Part shown: positions 8,258-16,072 of the stretch, piece by piece
How positions within the stretch are numbered: the first letter of the stretch is position 1
How the letters are laid out: each line of letters opens with the position of its first letter
From: Streptomyces caelestis
GTDB lineage: Bacteria; Actinomycetota; Actinomycetes; Streptomycetales; Streptomycetaceae
NCBI RefSeq assembly: GCF_014205255.1
Contig: NZ_JACHNE010000001.1
Span: forward strand, 8,184,001-8,248,000
Direction: 5' to 3'
DNA length: 64,000 nucleotides
The notes under the pieces: model-generated
Told to the model about the DNA's origin: nothing
Seen by the model: the letters and a program-made list of their open reading frames with translations, nothing else
The model's database searches: none
Translations under genes and position numbers: made by a program

Positions 8258-9753
8258 GCGCCGCCGACAACGTCGTATGGCTGGGCACCCCCGCCTTCCC
8301 CGAGGCGGCGCGCGCCGCGCTCGCCGACACCCGGCTGCGGGCGAACCTGCGCCGCGCGACCGGCACCATCCGGGACAAACGGCTGGCGGTGGCCGCCGAA
8401 CTGGAGGACTGGGAGGAACTGCGGGAGGCAGCCGCGACGATCAAGCGTCGCACCCTCCGCCATCTCGACCACCATCTCCTGCGCCTGGAGAAGGCGGTGA
8501 CCGCCGCGGGGGGAGTGGTTCACTGGGCGTCGGACGCCGCCGACGCCAACCGCATCGTGACCGCCCTGGTGAAGGCGACCGGCGAGGACGAGGTCGTCAA
8601 GGTCAAGTCGATGGCGACCCAGGAGATCGGCCTCAACGAGGCGCTCGCGGACGCGGGCATCCGTGCCTACGAGACCGATCTCGCGGAACTCATCGTGCAG
8701 CTGGGCGGCGACCGCCCGTCGCACATCCTCGTGCCCGCCATCCACCGGGGCCGCTCCGAGATCCGGGAGATCTTCCGCCGGGAGATGGGGGAGTGGGGCA
8801 GGCCCGCCCCCGAGGACCTCAGCGACGAGCCCCGCGATCTCGCCGAGGCGGCCCGGCTCCACCTGCGGGAGAAGTTCCTGCGCGCCAAGGTCGCCGTCTC
8901 CGGCGCCAACTTCGCGGCCGCCGACACCGGCACCGTGGCCGTGGTGGAGTCGGAGGGCAACGGGCGGATGTGCCTGACCCTGCCGGAGACCCTGATCACC
9001 GTCATGGGCATCGAGAAGGTCCTGCCGGCCTTCGCCGACCTGGACGTCTTCCTCCAGCTCCTGCCCCGCTCGTCGACCGGTGAGCGGATGAACCCGTACA
9101 CCTCGCTGTGGACCGGTGTCACCGAGGGCGACGGCCCCCGGAACTTCCACCTGGTGCTGCTCGACAACGGCCGCACCGCCACGCTCGCCGACGAGGTGGG
9201 CCGCCAGGCCCTCGCCTGCATCCGGTGTTCGGCGTGCCTCAATGTCTGCCCGGTGTACGAGCGCACGGGTGGCCATGCCTACGGTTCGGTCTACCCCGGG
9301 CCGATCGGCGCCGTCCTGACCCCGCAGCTGGCCGGCATCGAGAACGCGGCCTCGCTGCCCTTCGCCTCGACCCTGTGCGGTGCCTGTTACGACGCCTGCC
9401 CCGTGAAGATCAACATCCCCGAGGTGCTGGTCCACCTGCGCGCCGAGGCTGTGGAGGCCAAACGCCGGGACCGACTGCTGCCCACATCCGAGGCACTCGC
9501 CATGAAGGCCGCCGGTGCCGTCCTGGGCTCACCACGCCGGCTGGCCACCGTACAGCGGCTGGCCGCCACCGGAGCCCGGCTGCTGGCCCGTGACGGCCTG
9601 ATCGGCGCCCTGCCCGGTCCGTTCGCCCGCTGGTCCGGCACGCGGGACACCCCAGTGCCGGCCCGCGAGTCCCTGCGCGCCTGGTGGCGCCGCACGCGAC
9701 CAGCCGGCAGCGAAGGCAGGAGTACGACAGCGGAGGGAAAGGGACGACGATGA
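8254..9753 (+). CDS. lutB: LutB-type LUD-domain iron-sulfur protein
   Basis: A 499-residue protein. An N-terminal LUD domain (to about residue 300) is followed by two ferredoxin-like 4Fe-4S motifs, CIRCSACLNVCPVYERTGG near residue 325 and LCGACYDACPVKINIPE near residue 375, and a C-terminal extension. It is the electron-transfer subunit of the LutABC L-lactate dehydrogenase complex. GTG at 8254 overlaps the lutA TGA by four bases, and the lutC ATG overlaps its own stop. Confidence 0.92.
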   Translation: MSAADNVVWLGTPAFPEAARAALADTRLRANLRRATGTIRDKRLAVAAELEDWEELREAAATIKRRTLRHLDHHLLRLEKAVTAAGGVVHWASDAADANRIVTALVKATGEDEVVKVKSMATQEIGLNEALADAGIRAYETDLAELIVQLGGDRPSHILVPAIHRGRSEIREIFRREMGEWGRPAPEDLSDEPRDLAEAARLHLREKFLRAKVAVSGANFAAADTGTVAVVESEGNGRMCLTLPETLITVMGIEKVLPAFADLDVFLQLLPRSSTGERMNPYTSLWTGVTEGDGPRNFHLVLLDNGRTATLADEVGRQALACIRCSACLNVCPVYERTGGHAYGSVYPGPIGAVLTPQLAGIENAASLPFASTLCGACYDACPVKINIPEVLVHLRAEAVEAKRRDRLLPTSEALAMKAAGAVLGSPRRLATVQRLAATGARLLARDGLIGALPGPFARWSGTRDTPVPARESLRAWWRRTRPAGSEGRSTTAEGKGRR

Positions 9754-10385
9754 ACGGCCGCGAGACCGTCCTGAGCGCGATTCGGGGAGCACTGTCCGGC
9801 GTGCCGGATTCCGAGCGCCCTGACGAGGTACCGACCTCGCACGGTCGCCGCGCCGATCACGTGGGACCGGACGTCGTCGACCTGTTCGTCGAGCGTGCCG
9901 CCGAGTACCGCGCCACGGTGGTCCGTGTTCCGCCGTCCGGTGCCGCGGCGGCCGTCGGTCATGCGCTGGCCCGAAGCGGAGCACGGTCCCTGGTGGTTCC
10001 GCCCTGGCTTCCCGAGGACCTGGTTCCGGAGGGGGAGTGGTCACTGCTGGCGGATGTCCCGCCGCTGACCGTCGGACAACTCGACGCGGCGGACGCCGTG
10101 GTCACCACTGTCGCCACCGCCATCGCGGTCACCGGCACCGTGGCCCTCGACCACGGTCCGGGCCAGGGACGGCGGGCCCTGACCCTGCTTCCGGACCAGC
10201 ACATCTGCGTGGTCCGGGCGGACCAGATCGCTCCCGACGTACCCGAGGCATGGGGCCTGCTCGACCCCTGCCGTCCGCTGACTCTCATCTCCGGTCCCTC
10301 GGCCACCAGCGACATCGAACTGGACCGTGTCGAGGGCGTGCACGGGCCCAGGATCCTCGACATCGTCGTGGTGGGGGACGCGTAG
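9750..10385 (+). CDS. lutC: LutC-type LUD-domain protein
   Basis: A 211-residue LUD-domain protein (LutC/YkgG). The core includes AADAVVTTVATAIAVTGT, LDHGPGQGRR, LTLLPDQHICVV and SGPSATSDIE, the usual LutC signature. It is the last gene of the long sugar-to-lactate operon. A hairpin about 20 bp downstream probably ends the transcript. Start ATG at 9750 overlaps the lutB stop. Confidence 0.92.
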   Translation: MNGRETVLSAIRGALSGVPDSERPDEVPTSHGRRADHVGPDVVDLFVERAAEYRATVVRVPPSGAAAAVGHALARSGARSLVVPPWLPEDLVPEGEWSLLADVPPLTVGQLDAADAVVTTVATAIAVTGTVALDHGPGQGRRALTLLPDQHICVVRADQIAPDVPEAWGLLDPCRPLTLISGPSATSDIELDRVEGVHGPRILDIVVVGDA

Positions 10386-10406
10386 CCGAGGGCACCGAGA
10401 CCGTCC

Positions 10407-10444
10407 GGCTTTGCAGCGTGGCCCGGTGGCCGCGCTGTGAAGCC
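10407..10444 (+). terminator. Probable terminator after lutC
   Basis: Arms of about 17 bases (10407-10423 and 10428-10444) pair at about 14 positions plus wobbles around a CGGT loop. There is no clear U tract, as is common in Streptomyces. The remaining 218 bp to the convergent LacI gene hold nothing I recognise. Confidence 0.55.
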
Positions 10445-10662
10445 GCGCTCCTTTTGCCTGCCTGTCAGAAGACGTCCGAACAGCCGGCTGGCTCAGGGCC
10501 GGTGCGGTCGACGATTCCACAGTGGGGCTGTCTGTGGGCGACTGCGGCAGGACGTGGAGATCGAGGCCTGGTCATCGACGCCCTGCCCAGGACATCCAAC
10601 TCAGACTGTTTCGGCGCTGCCGGTCTGCGCGACTGCTGGACGGCAGGATGCCACCGAGCGCA

Positions 10663-11694
10663 TCAAGACCCCTGCGGTACCGCAGGGGACCGCTCCCCGG
10701 ACCCCCGGACGATCAGCCGCGTGGGCACGGTGACGGTGCGGGCCCGGGCGCGGTCGCCGTCGAGGCGGGCCAGGGCGGTGGTCGCTGCCGTTCTGCCGAT
10801 TTCTTCGGCGTCCTGGGCGACGACGGTCAGGGCCGGCTCAAGTGCCTCGGCGAGGGCCACGTCGTCGAAGGCGACGACGGCGACGTCCTTCCGGTGGATG
10901 CGGGCGAGTTCGGTGACTATTCCCAGCGCGACGATGTTGTTGCCGGCGAAGAGGGCGGTGGGGGGATCCTCCAGGCCCAGGAGTTGGGAGGTGACGGCCG
11001 AGGCCCCGTGCTGGTCGTGGGCGTTGGAGACCAGGGAGCGGTCGTAGGGGAGGCCTGCTTCCCGCAGGGCGGCGCGATAGCCGGCCAGGCGTTCGCGGCG
11101 GGTGTAGAGCTTGGTGGGCAGGTCGCCGACGAAGCCGATGCGCCGGTGGCCGTGGGCGATCAGGTGGGCGACGCCGTCGTGGGCGCCGGTGCGGTTGGAG
11201 CTGACGACGCTGTCCGTGGCCAGGCCCACTCCCGGGCGGTCGATGAAGACGACGGGCAGGCCGGTGACCCGGTGGGTCTTGAGGTGGGAGTGGTCGGCGC
11301 CGACGGACGGCACGACCAGCAGGATGCTGATGCGGCGGGCGAGGAACTTGTCCGTCAGCGCGCGTTCGCGGCCGGGATCGTCCGCGGAGGAACCCATGAG
11401 CAGGGTCAGGCCGCGGTCGCGGACGGTGTCCTCGATGCTGCGGGCCACGGCTCCGAAGAAGGGGTTGCCGAGGTCGGGGATGACCAGTCCGATGGTGGTG
11501 TCGGGTCCGCCGACGCGGATGTTGCGGGCCATGAGGTTCGGCTGGAAGCCGAGCTTGGCCACGGCGGCGAGGACTTGTTCCCTGGTCTGGGCCGAAGCGG
11601 GTCCGTCCTCGTTGAGGACGCGGGAGACGGTCTTGGCGCTGACGCCCACTTCTCGGGCGACGTCAGCCAGGGTGGGGCGGCGATTGGCTGCCAT
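10663..11694 (-). CDS. LacI-family transcriptional regulator
   Basis: A 343-residue LacI/GalR regulator. The N-terminal helix-turn-helix reads PTLADVAREVGVSAKTVSRVLN, with the hinge region to about residue 60. The sugar-binding core contains TTIGLVIPDLGNPFFG, LMGSSADDPGRE and IHRKDVAVVAFDD. Length is normal. It lies first in a left-facing series with an ABC importer upstream. Repeated near-palindromic TGTCATCGTTGAC sites at 14809-14837 and 16043-16072 are the likely operators. The ligand is probably fructose or a phosphorylated form, by context. Confidence 0.9.
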   Translation of the reverse strand: MAANRRPTLADVAREVGVSAKTVSRVLNEDGPASAQTREQVLAAVAKLGFQPNLMARNIRVGGPDTTIGLVIPDLGNPFFGAVARSIEDTVRDRGLTLLMGSSADDPGRERALTDKFLARRISILLVVPSVGADHSHLKTHRVTGLPVVFIDRPGVGLATDSVVSSNRTGAHDGVAHLIAHGHRRIGFVGDLPTKLYTRRERLAGYRAALREAGLPYDRSLVSNAHDQHGASAVTSQLLGLEDPPTALFAGNNIVALGIVTELARIHRKDVAVVAFDDVALAEALEPALTVVAQDAEEIGRTAATTALARLDGDRARARTVTVPTRLIVRGSGERSPAVPQGS

Positions 11695-11769
11695 GGAGGA
11701 AACGGTCTCCTGTGCTCGTCGGTTCCGACCGCGGCCTCGGCCGGAACCTGTGAGTATTTCAGTCGTACG

Positions 11770-12606
11770 TCAACTGGCCTGGACGCCTGCGGCCTTCGCC
11801 GCCTGGGAGTCCGCTACGACGGTATCTCCGGCCTCGTCGACGGTGAGCGCGCCGGTCATGATGGCGACGACCTCCGCCATGGAGTGGTCGGACGGCTTGA
11901 TCACAGCAGCGCGCCGGCCCAGCCGGTGGACGTGGATCCGGTCGGCGATCTCGAAGACGTGCGGCATGTTGTGGCTGATCAGGACGACCGGCATGCCTTT
12001 GTCCCGGACGCGGCGGATGAGGTCCAGGACCTGACCGGACTCCTTGACGCCGAGGGCGGCGGTGGGTTCGTCCATGACGACGACGCTGCGGGCCCAGGCG
12101 ACGGCACGGGCCACCGCGACGGCCTGCCGCTGTCCACCGGAGAGCGTCTCGACCGACTGCGTCAGCGAGCGCAGGCCGATCTTCAGGTCGGCCATGTGCT
12201 CGGCGGCCTCCTCGCGCATGCGCTTCTTGTCCAGCATGCGCAGGACACTGCCGAGGACACCGGGCCGGCGAAGCTCGCGCCCGAGGAACATGTTCGAGGC
12301 GATGTCCATGGAGGCGGCCACGGCGAGGTCCTGATAGACCGTCTCGATGCCGTGCGCGCGGGCACTTTGCGGCCCGGAGAACTGGATGGGTTCGCCGTTG
12401 AGCCGTATCTCGCCCGCGTCAGGGGTCACCGCGCCGGTGAGGGCCTTGATCAGGCTGGTCTTGCCGGCGCCGTTGTCGCCGATCACGGCGAGGACCTCGC
12501 CGGGCAGCAGGTCGAAGTCGGCGCCGTCGATGGCAGTGACGTGACCGTAGCGCTTGACCAGACCGCGGGCCTGCAGGACAGGGGTGGAGGAGGAGGTGGC
12601 GGTCAT
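11770..12606 (-). CDS. Sugar ABC transporter ATP-binding protein (FrcA type)
   Basis: A 278-residue single-domain ATPase. Walker A is GDNGAGKTS, the signature is LSGGQRQAVAVARAV, Walker B is SVVVMDEPTAALG, and the H-loop is VVLISHNM. Unlike RbsA/XylG proteins it has one ATPase domain, as in FrcA fructose transporters. The ATG at 12606 shares one base with the stop of the permease gene, so the two are translationally linked. It would drive uptake together with the permease and binding protein upstream. Confidence 0.9.
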   Translation of the reverse strand: MTATSSSTPVLQARGLVKRYGHVTAIDGADFDLLPGEVLAVIGDNGAGKTSLIKALTGAVTPDAGEIRLNGEPIQFSGPQSARAHGIETVYQDLAVAASMDIASNMFLGRELRRPGVLGSVLRMLDKKRMREEAAEHMADLKIGLRSLTQSVETLSGGQRQAVAVARAVAWARSVVVMDEPTAALGVKESGQVLDLIRRVRDKGMPVVLISHNMPHVFEIADRIHVHRLGRRAAVIKPSDHSMAEVVAIMTGALTVDEAGDTVVADSQAAKAAGVQAS

Positions 12607-13619
12607 CAACGGGCCTTCTTCCGGGAGAGCTGGTCGACGGTCACCGCGAGGATCACCAGGACACCGGTGATCAGGGTCTGGTAGATGGAGGCGACGCCCA
12701 TCAGCTGCAGGCCGTTGCGGAAGACTCCGACGATGAGGACGCCGATGAACGTGCCCAGGACCGATCCGCGTCCGCCGAAGAGGCTGGTGCCGCCGAGGAC
12801 CACGGCCGTGATGCTGTCCAGGTTGTCGGTCTGCCCGGCCTGCGGGTCGCCGACGCCGGTGCGGGAGATGAGCAGCAGGGCGGCGATGCCGTAGAGGATG
12901 CCGGCCACGGTGTAGACGCCGATGGTCAGGCGGGAGGTGCGGATGCCGTTCAGCCGTGCCGCTTCCGGGCTGTTGCCCAGGGCGTAGACGTGCCGGCCCC
13001 AGCCGGTGCTGCTCAACGCGTAGGCGAGGAGGAGGAACAGGGCGATGGTGACCAGGGAGCCGTAGGTGATGTCGGTCTTGCCGAGCGGGAAGGTCTGCCC
13101 GAGGGCCGTCAGCGGGCCGGGCAGGTTGGTGACCGTCTGCTCCTCGGAGTAGATGTGGGTCAGCGCGAACGCCACATTGAGCATGCCGAGGGTGACGATG
13201 AACGGCGGCAGCGGGATCTTCTGCACCAACGCCCCGTTGAGCAGCCCGAAGCCGCCGCAGACGGCCAGGCCCAGCGCGATGGCGGCGAGCGGGGGCAGGG
13301 AGCCCTCGGCCGCCATCCTGGCGATCACTATGCTGCCGAACGCCATCACCGCACCGCACGACAGGTCGATGCCCGCCGTGAGGATGATCAGGGTCTGCCC
13401 GATGGCGAGGGTGCCGACGACCATGACCTGCTGCACGATCAGCGAGAAATTGCCGCCCGTGAGGAACTGGTCGGTCGAGAGGGAGAAGAAGGCGCAGGCC
13501 AGGAGGAGGGCGACCAACGGGCCGGTGGTCGGCGCCGTGAGCAGTCGGCGGGCCGTGGTCGGTGCTTTGAGCCCGGCGTACGGCGAGGATGTGGACGGTG
13601 GCGTGGACGTGGCAGTCAT
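12606..13619 (-). CDS. Sugar ABC transporter permease (FrcC/RbsC type)
   Basis: A 337-residue membrane protein of the BPD_transp_2 family with about eight to ten hydrophobic segments. Typical stretches are LIILTAGIDLSCGAVMAFG, LVQKIPLPPFIVTLGMLN and the ITAVVLGGTSLFGGRGS motif near the C-terminus. A short Ser/Thr/Pro-rich cytoplasmic leader precedes the first membrane span. It lies between the binding-protein and ATPase genes of one left-facing importer operon. Confidence 0.9.
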   Translation of the reverse strand: MTATSTPPSTSSPYAGLKAPTTARRLLTAPTTGPLVALLLACAFFSLSTDQFLTGGNFSLIVQQVMVVGTLAIGQTLIILTAGIDLSCGAVMAFGSIVIARMAAEGSLPPLAAIALGLAVCGGFGLLNGALVQKIPLPPFIVTLGMLNVAFALTHIYSEEQTVTNLPGPLTALGQTFPLGKTDITYGSLVTIALFLLLAYALSSTGWGRHVYALGNSPEAARLNGIRTSRLTIGVYTVAGILYGIAALLLISRTGVGDPQAGQTDNLDSITAVVLGGTSLFGGRGSVLGTFIGVLIVGVFRNGLQLMGVASIYQTLITGVLVILAVTVDQLSRKKAR

Positions 13620-13726
13620 GCGAGGTCCTTGACGGAGAATGAGAGGGCGGCCGACTCCCGGTCGGGGAGGTGGGAGCCGGCCCGCCGACTGAGGGGAAAG
13701 GCGGTACGGGAGGTCCGCGGGGCGGC

Positions 13727-14749
13727 TCAGCCCCAGCAGTTCTCCAGGCCGTAGGCGGTGTCCTTGGACGTGACCCCGTCCTGCGCCTTGTCGGTGATCA
13801 GCGTGACGCCGGTGTCGGTGTATCCGGACGCCTTCTTGCCGTCCTTGGCGTACGTCACGACGGCCTTGACTCCCTCGGAGGCCATCTTCAGCGGGTACTG
13901 CTGCGAGGTGGCGGCGATCTTGCCGTCCTTGACCGCCTGGGTGCCGGTGCAGCCGCCGTCGACGGAGACGATCAGGACGTCCTTCTCCCGGCCCTTGGCC
14001 TTGAGCGCGGTGTACGCGCCCAGCGCGGCGGGCTCGTTGATGGTGTAGACGACGTTGATGTCGGGCTCCTTCTGGAGGCAGTTCTCCATCGCCGTCTGGC
14101 CCTTGGCCTGGTCGCCACCGGTGTCCTGGGAGCAGACGACGGAGGGGTCGCCGTCCTTGACGCCGAAGCCCTTCAGGAAGCCGTTGTGCCGCTGGACGCC
14201 GACGGACACGCCCGGCGCGAGGTCGAGGGTGGCTATCTTCGCCGGCTTGCCCTTCATCGCCGCCTTGGCGTACTCGCCGATCAGCTCGCCGGCCTTGAGG
14301 TTGTCGGTGGCGAAGAGGGCGTCGACCGCGCTCTCCGGCTCGGTCGGGGTGTCCAGGGCGATGACCAGGACACCCTTGGCCTTGGCCTTCTCGATCGCGG
14401 GCACGATGGCCTTGGAGTCGCTCGGGGTGATGAGGATGCCCTTCACGCCGGAGGCGACCATGTTCTCGACGGCCGTGACCTGACCGGCGTTGTCGCCGTC
14501 GAACTTTCCTGCCGCGGTCATGAGCTTGACGCCCTCGGCCTTCGCGGCCTTCTCCGCGCCCTCCTTCATCTTCACGAAGAACGGGTTGGTGTCGGTCTTG
14601 GTGATCAGACCGACCTTGATTTCGCCCGAACCGGAGCTGGCGGAGCCCGAGCCGGAGCCGGATCCGCAGGCCGTCAGGGTGAGGGCCGCGATGCCCGTGC
14701 ATGCCGCGGCTCTGAGGAGGGAGGAGGACAGACGAGTGGTGCGAGACAT
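13727..14749 (-). CDS. Fructose-type ABC transporter substrate-binding lipoprotein (FrcB-like)
   Basis: A type I sugar-binding lipoprotein of about 340 residues. I use ATG at 14749, preceded by AGGAG, rather than the upstream in-frame ATG at 14788. The signal sequence ends at a LTLTACGSGS lipobox. The mature domain has LITKTDTNPFFVKM, ITPSDSKAIVPAI, VIALDTPTEPES and IVSVDGGCTG. The pattern resembles FrcB fructose-binding proteins. Tandem LacI-type operators lie about 60-90 bp upstream. With the sugar kinase and the levanase remnant next to it, fructose is the likely substrate. Confidence 0.88.
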   Translation of the reverse strand: MSRTTRLSSSLLRAAACTGIAALTLTACGSGSGSGSASSGSGEIKVGLITKTDTNPFFVKMKEGAEKAAKAEGVKLMTAAGKFDGDNAGQVTAVENMVASGVKGILITPSDSKAIVPAIEKAKAKGVLVIALDTPTEPESAVDALFATDNLKAGELIGEYAKAAMKGKPAKIATLDLAPGVSVGVQRHNGFLKGFGVKDGDPSVVCSQDTGGDQAKGQTAMENCLQKEPDINVVYTINEPAALGAYTALKAKGREKDVLIVSVDGGCTGTQAVKDGKIAATSQQYPLKMASEGVKAVVTYAKDGKKASGYTDTGVTLITDKAQDGVTSKDTAYGLENCWG

Positions 14750-14808
14750 GAACGACTCCTGCGCGATAGCGAGCGGCGGGGCCGGCATCAGAGCATGCCG
14801 CCCGGAGG

Positions 14809-14837
14809 TGTCATCGTTGACTTATGTCATCGTTGAC
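14809..14837. promoter_or_regulatory. Tandem LacI-type operators upstream of the importer operon
   Basis: Two identical 13-base sites, TGTCATCGTTGAC, at 14809-14821 and 14825-14837 are separated by three bases. The half-sites are near-palindromic, as expected for LacI-family proteins. An almost identical tandem lies in opposite orientation at 16043-16072. Confidence 0.7.
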
Positions 14838-14997
14838 ACTGCATGGCGAGGATGATGGACTCCGCATCCCGGCAACGTCAATGCCTTGCACTCGTCACAA
14901 ATCGGCAACGCCCGTGGCCGCCGTCCATGGGCAGCCGGTGAGCGGTTATGCCGCGAGGCGCCCTCTTTGCCGCTACTTTCCGAGAGAAGAGCAGTCC

Positions 14998-15960
14998 ATG
15001 CGCCCGTGTCGGATCACCGTTCTGGGAGAGTGCGTCGCCGACGCCTTCACCGAACCCGCGAACACCTCGAACGAACTGGCCCTTCGGGTGCTGCCCGGCG
15101 GCGGACCTGCGAATACGGCGGTGGCCCTGGCCCGGCTGGGCACCCCGGCACGCTTCCTGGCGCGCCTGTCCGGCGACGTGTTCGGCCGCCTGTTCCGGGC
15201 CCACCTGCAAGCGTCCGGCGTCGACCTGTCGTACGCCGTCGCGGCCTGCGAGCCGAGCACGCTGGCCGTGGCCGAGCTGGACGCCCAGGGGCAGGCCGCG
15301 TTCTCCTTCCACGCCCAGAACACGGCCGACTGGCAGTGGACGGCCGAGGAACTGGTGAGGGTGGATCTGTCCAGTACAGCCTGTGTGCACACCGGGTCGC
15401 TGGCGCTGGTCCGTGAACCCGGCGCGGCGGCGGTGGAGGAGTTCCTGGCGACGGCCTCTCCCCAGGCCACCATCAGCATCGACCCGAACGTCCGGCCGCT
15501 GCTGGTGCGCCCCGAGGTCTACCGTGCCAGGCTGCCGCACTGGTGCGGCCTCGCGGATGTGCTGCGGCTCAGCGAGGACGACCTGGAGCTGCTCCTGCCG
15601 GGCACCCCGCCCGAGCGGGCGTGCGACACCTGGCACGCCGCAGGGGTGCGGCTCGTCGTCATCACGCTCGGTGCCGGCGGCGCCCTGGCCTCGCTCGACG
15701 GCGAACGGCTGCAGGTGCCCGCGGTGACTACCCGGGTGGTCGACACGGTCGGGGCGGGGGACTCCTTCACCGCCGGGCTGCTGCACCACCTCGGCATCCG
15801 CGGGTTCCTCGGTGGCCGGCTGGCCGATCTCGGTCTCGACGATGTCGCGGAAGCCTGCCGGTTCGCCACTCGAGTAGCGGCCCTGACCTGCTCGGTCGCC
15901 GGCCCCAACCCGCCGTGGCAGAACCAGTTGGCGCAGCTCTCGACCGTCGGCGGCGCCTGA
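14998..15960 (+). CDS. PfkB-family sugar kinase, probable fructokinase
   Basis: A 320-residue ribokinase/PfkB-family kinase. N-terminal ITVLGECVADAF and PGGGPANTAVALARLG belong to the first signature. The C-terminal signature DTVGAGDSFTAGLLHHL carries the catalytic Asp and anion hole. ATG at 14998 follows a GAGAGAAGAG ribosome site. It is divergent from the importer operon, and its role would be to phosphorylate imported fructose. Another ketose or ribose-type substrate is possible. Confidence 0.88.
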   Translation: MRPCRITVLGECVADAFTEPANTSNELALRVLPGGGPANTAVALARLGTPARFLARLSGDVFGRLFRAHLQASGVDLSYAVAACEPSTLAVAELDAQGQAAFSFHAQNTADWQWTAEELVRVDLSSTACVHTGSLALVREPGAAAVEEFLATASPQATISIDPNVRPLLVRPEVYRARLPHWCGLADVLRLSEDDLELLLPGTPPERACDTWHAAGVRLVVITLGAGGALASLDGERLQVPAVTTRVVDTVGAGDSFTAGLLHHLGIRGFLGGRLADLGLDDVAEACRFATRVAALTCSVAGPNPPWQNQLAQLSTVGGA

Positions 15961-16042
15961 CGGGCAAGCGAGTCCCGCCCGGCCGATCCTGGCCCAACCG
16001 TTGACGTGTTGGGCGGATTGCGCTCATGATCGGGCCACTCGA

Positions 16043-16072
16043 TGTCATCGATGACATAAGTCAACGATGACA
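16043..16072. promoter_or_regulatory. Tandem LacI-type operators upstream of the levanase remnant
   Basis: A perfect 14-base palindrome TGTCATCGATGACA (16043-16056) is followed by GTCAACGATGACA (16060-16072), the inverted form of the 13-base site found at 14809. Over 33 bases the region matches the inverted importer control region at 30 positions. It probably puts the downstream genes under the same LacI regulator. Confidence 0.7.

Noticed and set aside
10522..12684. Plus-strand open frame of 720 codons across the LacI and ATPase genes
   Set aside because: Antisense to two recognised genes; Gly/Asp/Val-rich shadow.
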